This document shows, piece by piece, positions 9,901 through 17,600 of a stretch of DNA of 64,000 nucleotides. This stretch comes from Chloroflexota bacterium. GTDB taxonomy: Bacteria > Chloroflexota > Anaerolineae > Aggregatilineales > Phototrophicaceae. Location of the stretch: positions 51,808 through 115,807 of the forward strand of contig JACAES010000035.1 of assembly GCA_013388735.1 (NCBI GenBank), given 5' to 3'. Numbering within the stretch: position 1 is the stretch's first letter; every line of letters starts with the position of its first letter. Below the pieces are notes generated by a model. That model searched no databases and was not told the DNA's origin. It saw only the letters and a list, made by a program, of their open reading frames with translations. The translations under genes were made by a program, and so were the position numbers.

Positions 9901-12900
9901 ATGGCGTGGAGAACCTCAGCATCCAGGAGGCGCTGATTCTGCCTGAGGAGGGCTTCCGCGCCGTTCAGTTGGTCATCCGGCCTGCCGGCGAAAACCGGGC
10001 ATCCTTCCAGGTGTTCAGCCTGGATGAGCGGGATGAGTGGAAGCTCCACGCGACCGGCGGCCTGGCGCTGCGGATCGGCGCGCCGCAGACCGATGGCGAT
10101 TTTTCGGTCGAAGCTGTTCGCGCGCGCTGCGCCGAACAGATCGGCGGGGACATATATTATGAGCGCGTGCGTGAACTGGGCTTAGAGTTTGGCCTGAACT
10201 TCCAGGGCATTCGGAATCTGTGGCGGCGTGACGGCGAAGCCCTGGGGCAGATTCACCTGCCGGAAGGGCTGGTCAACGATGCCAGAAACTACACTATCCA
10301 CCCGGCGTTTCTGGATGCGTGTTTTCATCTGCTGGGCGCGCCGCTGCCGGATTATAACCTGGACACAGCTTACCTGTTGATCGGTATCGAAAGTTTCCGG
10401 CTGTATCGCAGGCCGGGCGCGCAGCTGTGGAATCATACCGTGCTGACCTGGCACGACGAATCGAACAAAGAGACGTTTTCCGGCGACATTCGTCTGTACG
10501 ACTCGGACGGCCAGCTTGTGGCCGAGGTGGGCGGTTTGCAGCTTAAGCGGGCCGGGCGCGAGGCGCTGATGCGGGTCGCGCGCCAGCGGCCAGATGACTG
10601 GCTGTACCGCGTGGAATGGCTGCCGAAAGCGCATCCGGTCAGCGGCGCTGGTTCGCCGCTGGCGGCTGCCGCCCTGGACGATCTCGCCGCGACGATGATT
10701 CCGCGGTTAGAGGCGCTCGGCGAACAGCACAACCTGGAAGCCTACCGCGGCTTTTTCGCCCACCTTGACCGCCTGAGTGCGGCGTATGTCACGGCGGCGT
10801 TCGGCCAGTTGGGGGTTGATCTGACGCCCGGCGCGCAATTTTCGGCTGAAACGCTGGGGGTGATTGAACCTTACCAACGGTTGTTGTTCCGGCTGCTAAA
10901 CATCCTAGTGGAGGACGGCATCCTGCGGCACGCAGGCGAGTCCTGGGAAGTGGCGCACCTGCCGGAACTGGATACGCAGGCTTATACGGTTTCGCTGGCC
11001 GAGCAGTACCCGGATTACCAGGCCGAACTGTCGCTGGTCGGACGCTGCGGGCCGCAGTTGGCCGGCGCGCTGCGCGGCCAGATAGACCCACTTGATCTGC
11101 TGTTCCCCGGCGGCTCTCTCGAATCGCTTGAACAGCTTTACCAGGATGCGTCGTTCGCCCAGGCTTACAATACGCTGGTGCAGGAGACGGTCGCTGAACT
11201 GACTGCCGGGTGGCCGGAAGACCGCCCGCTGCGCGTGCTGGAAATCGGCGCGGGAACAGGCGCGACCACCGCGTACCTGCTTTCGGCGCTGCCCCCTGAC
11301 CGCGTGGAATATGTGTTCACCGATCTGTCGCCGCTGTTCCTGGAGCGCGCCGCCGAGAAGTTTGGCGCGCGGCTGCGTTATGAACGGCTGGACATCGAAC
11401 AGCGTCCGGCGGCGCAGGGTTTCGTCGGGCAGTCGTTCGATCTGATAATCGCTGCTAACGTGCTGCACGCCACCCGCAATCTGCGCGAGTCCCTGGAACA
11501 CGCTCGCCAACTGCTCGCGCCGGGCGGCGTGTTGCTGCTGCTGGAAAGCGCCGCGCCGCAGCGGTGGGTTGACCTGACTTTCGGCCTGACCGACGGCTGG
11601 TGGCGTTTTGTTGATACCGATCTGCGCCCGTCCTATCCGCTGCTGACGCCGGAAGGCTGGCTGGCACTGCTGGATTCGGTCGGTTTTGAACAGTCCGCTT
11701 CGATTGCCGGACGGCAGCCGGGCAGCATCCTGTCGCAGCAGGCCGTTATTCTGGCGCGCGCGCCGCAGGTTGGGGGCCTGGCGGCAGATGCGACGGGGAA
11801 CTGGCTGATTTTTGCCGACGAGTCCGGTTTCGGCCAGCAGGTGCGAGATGCGCTGGCCGCGCGCGGTGGGCGCTGCCGGTTCGTCAAACCGGGCGATTCT
11901 TATCTAGGTGAGGGGCATACCTTCCAGATCAATCCTTTCGAGCCGGATGATTACCGGCGGCTGCTGGCCGAGACCGGGGAAACCTTGCGCGGTGTGGTAT
12001 ACCTGTGGGGGCTGGCGGGGGTTGGCGAGCCGGAATTGAACGATGATGATCTGGCGTTCGTCGAGCAGTATATGTGCGGGGGCGCGCTGTATGTGACGCA
12101 GGCGCTGGTCGCAGCCGCACAGCCGGCGGCGCTTTGGCTGGTCACACAGGGCGCACAGCCGGTAGACGGCGATGCTGCCGCGCCGATTCAGGCTACGCTG
12201 TGGGGGCTGGGGCGCGTCATCGGCCTTGAACACCCCGAAGCCTGGGGCGGGCTGGTTGACTTGGACGAAATCTCTGCCGAAAGCGCGAGGCGCGTGGTGG
12301 CCGAAATCACGCAGCCTGATGGTGAAGATCAGGTCGGGTGGCGGCGCGGACGACGTTATGTGGCGCGGCTGATGCCGACGACAGCGCCGCAGCCGCAGCC
12401 GGTGAGCTGGAACGCCAGCGGCGCGTATCTCGTCACCGGCGGCCTGGGCGGGCTGGGGCTGAAGGTCGCGCGCTGGATGGCCGAGCAGGGCGCGGGGTCT
12501 ATCGTCCTGACCGGTCGGCGCGGGCTGCCCGAACGCGAGCGATGGGACAGCCTGCCGCCGGACAGCGAGGAACGGCGCAAGGTCGAAACAGTGCGGGAAA
12601 TCGAATCGCTTGGCGCGCAGGTGGTCGTCGCGTCGGTGGATGTCAGCGACCGGGTGGGCATGGAGAGATTGTTCGCCCGGTTCGGCAGCGCGCTGCCGCC
12701 TTTGCGCGGCATCGTCCATGCGGCGGCGGCGCTGAGTGACCGAACGATTGCCGACATGGATGCCGAAACGCTGATGGCGATGCTGCGGCCAAAGGTGATC
12801 GGCACGCGGGTTCTGGACGATTTAACGCGCGACCTCGATCTTGATTTCTGGGTGCTGTTTTCGTCCACGACCGCGTTGTGGGGATCGCGCTTCCTGGGGC

Positions 12901-13673
12901 ATTATGCGGCGGCGAACGCCTTTCTGGATGCTTTCGCCCACCGGCGCCGGGCATCCGGGCGACCAATCCTCAGCATCAACTGGGGGACGTGGGACGAGAT
13001 GCGCGCGGCGTCCGCCGCTGGGCAGCAGATGGCGGCGCAGTTCGGCCTCAACCGGATGCCGGCTGACCAGGCGTTACAGTTCATGGGCGATTTCCTGGGT
13101 GCGCCTGATCTGGCGCAGATCGTGGTGGCGTCGGTAGATTGGTCGGCCTTAAAACCGGCTTATGAAGCGCGCCGCCAGCGGCCTTTCCTGGAGCGCGTGG
13201 AAACGCGGCAGCGCGCCGTAAAACCTGCCCAGGCAGAAGCTAAATCGTCCGATCTGCTGCGGAAACTGCGCGAGGCGCACCCCGACGACCGCCGAGACAT
13301 CCTGATTGAACATGTTCGGGCGGAGGCCGCCGCCGTGCTGGGCATGGCGCGCCCGGATGATTTAGACATCTATCAGGGGCTTTTTGAGATGGGCATGGAT
13401 TCGCTGATGTCGGTAGAATTGAAAGGGCGGTTAGAAAACAGCGTTGAACAGTCGCTGCCCTCGACGCTGACCTTCAATTATCCGACCATAGCGGAACTGG
13501 CCGAATATCTCGAAACGAAGGCGCTGGCCGACCGGCTGGCCGAAGCGCCGCCGGCGGATAACACGACGGCTGAACCGGCAGCGCCAGCCGGGGCGGACGT
13601 CAGCGAGATAGACGATCTTTCGGAAGACGAACTGGCGGCGCTGCTGAGCAAAAAACTGGGTAAACTAAAATGA
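6933..13673 (+). CDS. Type I polyketide synthase module KS-AT-DH-MT-KR-ACP
   Basis: 2246 residues. Order: N-terminal docking helix (1-34); KS with C208 (DTACSSS), H343 and H383; AT with S656 in GHSVGEY and TASH near 756-759 where the other two modules have HAFH, so its extender is less certain; DH with H960-x3-G964 and D1128; C-methyltransferase with EIGAGTGAT near 1437; KR with TGGLGGLG near 1832 and Y1991 in HYAAANAF; ACP with S2157 (GMDSLM); and a C-terminal docking tail (LSEDELAALLSKKL). There is no ER, so the expected product of the module is an alpha-methyl enoyl chain. MT and KR are similar to the preceding module, suggesting module duplication. The start follows the previous stop by 5 bp, and the stop overlaps the next ATG (ATGA), indicating translational coupling. 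Confidence 0.97.
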   Translation: MSDLLDRISQLSPKRLALLVMDLQARLEASERRKSEPIAIIGMGCRFPGSANNPDLFWENLRNGVDSITDIPASRWDASELYDPDPDAPGKIATLWGGFIDDVDRFEPQFFGISPREAVTMDPQQRLMLEVSWEALENAGYAPDKLSGSKSGVFVGICNNDYAQMILGGDAELFDMYVSTGGAHSVASGRISYILGLQGPAVSVDTACSSSLVAIYMAVQSLRNGECQMALAGGVNVILAPEVTVTLSKANMMASDGRCKTFDASADGFVRSEGCGVVVLKRLSDALADGDQILAVIRGAAINQDGRSNGLTAPNGPSQVAVIREALADADLEPHEVSYIETHGTGTSLGDPIEVQALGAALGKGRPADRPLMIGSVKTNIGHLESAAGVAGLIKLVLSLQHREIPPHLHFNQPSPYIPWDELPVTVPTARTPWEVGDGRRIGGLSSFGFSGTNVHLIVEEAPARRPEPAAVERPAHILALSARSEAALRALAERYAADLASKSPESLPDVCFTANAGRAHLNHRLALVAETLPQMRETLAAYLNGERVDNLIAGQVGPRMGLAFLFTGQGSQYVQMGRELYETQPTFRQALDRCNELLKPELGQSLLAVLYPEPGQDSPLNDILFAQTAQFAVEYALAELWRSWGIVPSVVMGHSVGEYAAACAAGVFSLEDGLKLVSARGRLMQSVSLSGEMATVFGSAERVAEAIKPYADRVSIAAVNGPESVVISGEKVALQAVIDLLKEERIRARRLQVTTASHSPLMEPLLDAFMKTAREVTYHPPQIDLISGLTGQLAGREIASPEYWRRHMREAVQFYPAMQTLYELGCRLFVEIGPAPNLLEMGQRCIPGDDCRWLPSLRPGHSDWTQMLKSLGGLYAGGVEVDWAGFDRDYPRRRLPLPTYPFQRERYWIDAASRQPPAAYLSGKTIHPLLGARLRSPALQDIVFESQMNAHYPAFLDHHRIYGVVVLPSPAYLEMALAGAEDAFGPGPHGVENLSIQEALILPEEGFRAVQLVIRPAGENRASFQVFSLDERDEWKLHATGGLALRIGAPQTDGDFSVEAVRARCAEQIGGDIYYERVRELGLEFGLNFQGIRNLWRRDGEALGQIHLPEGLVNDARNYTIHPAFLDACFHLLGAPLPDYNLDTAYLLIGIESFRLYRRPGAQLWNHTVLTWHDESNKETFSGDIRLYDSDGQLVAEVGGLQLKRAGREALMRVARQRPDDWLYRVEWLPKAHPVSGAGSPLAAAALDDLAATMIPRLEALGEQHNLEAYRGFFAHLDRLSAAYVTAAFGQLGVDLTPGAQFSAETLGVIEPYQRLLFRLLNILVEDGILRHAGESWEVAHLPELDTQAYTVSLAEQYPDYQAELSLVGRCGPQLAGALRGQIDPLDLLFPGGSLESLEQLYQDASFAQAYNTLVQETVAELTAGWPEDRPLRVLEIGAGTGATTAYLLSALPPDRVEYVFTDLSPLFLERAAEKFGARLRYERLDIEQRPAAQGFVGQSFDLIIAANVLHATRNLRESLEHARQLLAPGGVLLLLESAAPQRWVDLTFGLTDGWWRFVDTDLRPSYPLLTPEGWLALLDSVGFEQSASIAGRQPGSILSQQAVILARAPQVGGLAADATGNWLIFADESGFGQQVRDALAARGGRCRFVKPGDSYLGEGHTFQINPFEPDDYRRLLAETGETLRGVVYLWGLAGVGEPELNDDDLAFVEQYMCGGALYVTQALVAAAQPAALWLVTQGAQPVDGDAAAPIQATLWGLGRVIGLEHPEAWGGLVDLDEISAESARRVVAEITQPDGEDQVGWRRGRRYVARLMPTTAPQPQPVSWNASGAYLVTGGLGGLGLKVARWMAEQGAGSIVLTGRRGLPERERWDSLPPDSEERRKVETVREIESLGAQVVVASVDVSDRVGMERLFARFGSALPPLRGIVHAAAALSDRTIADMDAETLMAMLRPKVIGTRVLDDLTRDLDLDFWVLFSSTTALWGSRFLGHYAAANAFLDAFAHRRRASGRPILSINWGTWDEMRAASAAGQQMAAQFGLNRMPADQALQFMGDFLGAPDLAQIVVASVDWSALKPAYEARRQRPFLERVETRQRAVKPAQAEAKSSDLLRKLREAHPDDRRDILIEHVRAEAAAVLGMARPDDLDIYQGLFEMGMDSLMSVELKGRLENSVEQSLPSTLTFNYPTIAELAEYLETKALADRLAEAPPADNTTAEPAAPAGADVSEIDDLSEDELAALLSKKLGKLK

Positions 13674-14569
13674 TCGCGCGTCTGACGAGTTCAGTTGCAT
13701 TGGCCGCCGAGCGGGAATGGCTGCGGGCTATCTTTTACATGTGCCTGTCGGCGGTGTGCTGGTCGGCGATTGAGCTGGCGGGCGAACACTGGGTGAACGA
13801 CGTTTCGGCCTATCAGGTGGTCTGGACACGGTATGCCTTTCATCTGCTGTTCATGATTGTGGTGCTGGGGCCGCGCTACAAAGCGACCATTATTCGCACG
13901 CAGCGGTTTAAATTGCAGATGGCGCGCGCGTTCTGTATGCTGGCGATGCCGGTCTGTTATATCGTGGCCGCTCAGAATATGCCGGCGCAGGATGTCTGGT
14001 CGGTATACTGGTTCGCGCCGATGATGGTGCTGGGGCTTTCGTCGTGGCTGCTGGGCGAACGCGCCGGCTCCCGGCGCTGGGCTGCTGCCGCCTTCGGGCT
14101 GGTCGGTGTGCTGCTGGTGCTTCAGCCAGGGCGGGGCATTTTGAGTCTGGCGTCGTTGATGGCAGCCGGTATGGGTTTGTCTTTCAGCCTGCATCTCACG
14201 CTGTCGCGGGTGCTGCGCGTCGAGCATCCGCTGGCGAACCTGTTTTACACCGGCTTCGGCGTGTTTGTCCCTCTGTGTTTTGTCGTGCCGTTTTTGTGGC
14301 AGACCCCTTCTTTGACCAGCCTGGGCGGGATGGCCTTCATTGGGGTTGTCGGCGCGCTGGGTCTGTTCGCGTTTGCCCGTTCGGCGGAACTCGCGCCCAT
14401 GCCGGTCGTCGCCGGTTTTGCCTATACTGAAGTCATCTTCACCATGCTGTTGAACGTGGTGTTGTTCCATGAACAGCCGGGCAGAATGATGCTGTTGGGT
14501 GGACTGGTGATCGTCGGGGTGGTGATTTATCTGTTCTGGCACGAACTGCATACCCACGAAGCCCGCTGA
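13670..14569 (+). CDS. DMT-superfamily (EamA-type) membrane transporter
   Basis: 299 residues, almost entirely hydrophobic, with about ten predicted membrane segments arranged as two EamA-like halves (for example residues 20-40, 60-80, 120-150, 160-190 and 200-290). The ATG overlaps the stop of the PKS gene before it (ATGA), so it is translated with the assembly line. EamA proteins usually move small metabolites across the cytoplasmic membrane. Here export of the polyketide-peptide or of a precursor is a reasonable guess, but nothing in the sequence identifies the substrate. The next PKS gene starts 77 bp downstream with a good GAGGAA ribosome site. Confidence 0.85.
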   Translation: MIARLTSSVALAAEREWLRAIFYMCLSAVCWSAIELAGEHWVNDVSAYQVVWTRYAFHLLFMIVVLGPRYKATIIRTQRFKLQMARAFCMLAMPVCYIVAAQNMPAQDVWSVYWFAPMMVLGLSSWLLGERAGSRRWAAAAFGLVGVLLVLQPGRGILSLASLMAAGMGLSFSLHLTLSRVLRVEHPLANLFYTGFGVFVPLCFVVPFLWQTPSLTSLGGMAFIGVVGALGLFAFARSAELAPMPVVAGFAYTEVIFTMLLNVVLFHEQPGRMMLLGGLVIVGVVIYLFWHELHTHEAR

Positions 14570-14646
14570 TCGCCGGCCTGCTTTGGGTGCTTGTTAGGCC
14601 GCCTGTGTTCAATTGAGAATGCGCTATTGACTCTGAGGAATATGGA

Positions 14647-17600
14647 ATGAGCAGTACTCCGGCAGACAACGATCGCAAGGTGTTACTGAAAAATGCGCTA
14701 ATGGCGATTGAAGAGATGCAGGCGAAGTTAGACGCTGCCGAGCGCGCGAAAAACGCGCCTATCGCCATCATCGGGATGAGCTGTCGTTTTCCCGGAGGCG
14801 CGAACAGCCCGGAGGCTTTCTGGCAGCTTTTGCAGAACGGCGGAGACGCTATCCGCGAAGTGCCGCCGGAACGCTGGAACGTGGCGGATTATGCCGGCGC
14901 GAACGCCATCTGGTACGGCGGTTTCCTGGATGACATTGATCGTTTCGATCCGCAGTTTTTTGGCATTTCCCCGCGCGAGGCGGCCAACATTGACCCGCAG
15001 CAGCGGTTAGTGCTGGAAGTGGCCTGGGAAGCCCTGGAGAATGCCGGAATCGCGCCGGATCGTCTGGCGAACAGCCTGACCGGCGTGTTCATGGGCATCA
15101 CTACCAACGATTATGCGCAGTTGGTCAAACAGAGCAGCGGCCTGGAGATGGACGTGTATTCGGCGACCGGCACGGCGCTCAATGCTGCGCCGGGGCGGCT
15201 GGCCTATACGCTCGGTTTGCAGGGGCCGAGTGTGGCGGTGGATACGGCCTGCTCGTCGTCGCTGGTTGCGCTGCATCTGGCCTGCCAGAGTTTGCGTAAC
15301 GGTGAGAGTAACCTGGCGCTTGCTGGGGGCGTAAACGCTACCCTCGTGCCGGAGAACTTCGTCTGTTTCGCCGGATGGGGCATGATGGCCCCGGATGGCC
15401 GCTGCAAAACATTCGATGCGCGCGCGGACGGATTCGTGCGCGGCGAGGGCTGCGGCGTCATCGTCCTTAAGCGCCTGTCGGACGCGCTGGCCGATGGCGA
15501 CCCTGTTCTGGCGGTCGTTCGTGGTTCGGCGGTCAACCAGGATGGCCGCAGCAGCGGTCTGACCGTGCCGAACGGGCTGGCGCAGCAGGCGGTCATTCGC
15601 CAAGCATTGGTAAATGCCGGCGTGAAACCCGCCGATGTGAGTTATATCGAGGCGCACGGCACGGGTACTTCGCTGGGCGACCCGATTGAAGTCGAGGCCA
15701 TCGGGGCGGCGCTGGGCGATGGCCGAGGCGACCGCGCTTTGATGATCGGTTCGGTTAAGACCAACATCGGCCACCTGGAGTCTGCCTCCGGAATTGCCGG
15801 GTTGATTAAAGTGGTGCTGTCCATGCAGCATGGCGAACTGCCGCCGCATCTGCATTTGCAGGAGCGCAGCCCGCGTATCCCCTGGCCGAACTTCCCGATT
15901 GTAATCCCCGGCGAACCCACGCCCTGGACGGCGCAGCCGCGTATTGCGGGGGTCAGTTCGTTCGGCTTCAGCGGCACCAACGCCCACGTTGTTCTGGAAG
16001 AAGCGCCGGCCCGCGAACCGGCAGCCGGTGGGTCGGAGCGCCCGGCGCATATCCTGACGCTTTCGGCGCGGGGCGAACCGGCGCTGCGCCAGCTGGCCCA
16101 ACGTTATGCCGATTATCTGGCGTCGTCGCCTTCGCTGGCGGACGCGGCTTATACGGCCAATATCGGGCGGGCGCGTTTGAGCCACCGACTGGCCGTTGTT
16201 GCCGAAACGCCGGAGCAGGCGCGCGAGGCGCTGGCGCTGTTTGCCGCCGGGCAGGAAGCGCCGGGGCTGGTCAGCGGGATGGCTGCCGGCGGTCGTCCGA
16301 AGGTGGCGTTTTTGTTCACCGGGCAGGGCGCGCAGTATGCCGGCATGGGGCGGGAACTGTACGATACGCAGCCGACTTTCCGCGCAGCGCTGGACGAATG
16401 CGACCGGCTGCTGCGCTCGCATCTGGAACGGCCTCTGCTGTCCGTCATTTACCCGGAAGCGGGCGAAGAGTCGCCGCTTGACCACACGACGTATACGCAG
16501 CCGGCGCTGTTCGCGCTGGAATACGCGCTGGCGAAACTGTGGCAGTCCTGGGGCATCGAGCCGTCGGCGGTGATGGGTCACAGCGTTGGGGAGTATGTGG
16601 CGGCCTGTCTGGCCGGCGTGTTCAGCCTCGAAGATGGCCTGAAGCTGATCGCGGCGCGCGGTCGCCTGATGGGCGATCTGCCGGAAGGCGGCCAGATGGC
16701 GGCGGTGTTTGCCGATGAGTCCACCGTGAAGGCGGCCGTCGCGCCCTATGCGCGGGATGTGTCCATCGCCGCCGTAAACGGGCCGGAGAACATCGTCATT
16801 TCCGGCGCGGGTGAATCGGTGCAGGCGGTCGTCGCATCGCTCTCGGAACACGGTATCCGGTCGCGGGCGCTGGTGGTGTCTCATGCCTTCCATTCGCCGC
16901 TGATGGAACCGATGTTGGAAGCGTTTGAACGGGTGGCCGGACAGGTGCGTTACAACAGGCCGCGTTTGAAGCTGGTTTCCAACGTGACCGGCCAGTTCGC
17001 CGATGCCGACGTAACCGACGCCCGTTACTGGCGCGCCCACGTGCGCGAGGCGGTGCGTTTTGGTGACGCGGTGCAGATGCTCTATGAAACGGGCTACCGC
17101 GTTTTTGTGGAGATCGGCCCCGGCACGACGCTGCTGGGCATGGGGCAGCGGTGTCTGCCGAACGGCGCGGACGCGGTGTGGCTGCCGTCGCTGCGAAAAG
17201 GGCAGGGGGATTGGCAGTCTATCCTGACGAGTCTGGGGGCATTGTTCGTGCATGGCCTGGACATAAGCTGGGATGGCTTCGAGGGAGATTACGCGCGCCG
17301 CAGCAAAGTGGCACTGCCGACGTACCCGTTCCAGCGCGAGCGTTACTGGATTACGGATGTGGCCGGAGCGGGCAGCGCGTTTGTATCACCGGCGCGCGAC
17401 CCTCACGCGCATCCGCTGCTGGGTTCGCGGCTGAACCTCGCCCACACCGGCGGCGCATTCGTCTGGGAAAACGAAATCAGCCTCAAACGGCAGGCTTATC
17501 TGACCGATCACCGGGTTGAAGGCGCGGTGGTCGTGCCGGCGACGGCTTATGTGGAAATGGCGATGTCGGCAGTAACCGAGCTGATTGGCTCGCATCCGCT

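Noticed and set aside
15007..17253. A 748-codon open frame antisense to the third PKS.
   Set aside because: Composition is that of a codon shadow and it has no recognisable domain; it is fully explained by the PKS on the + strand.
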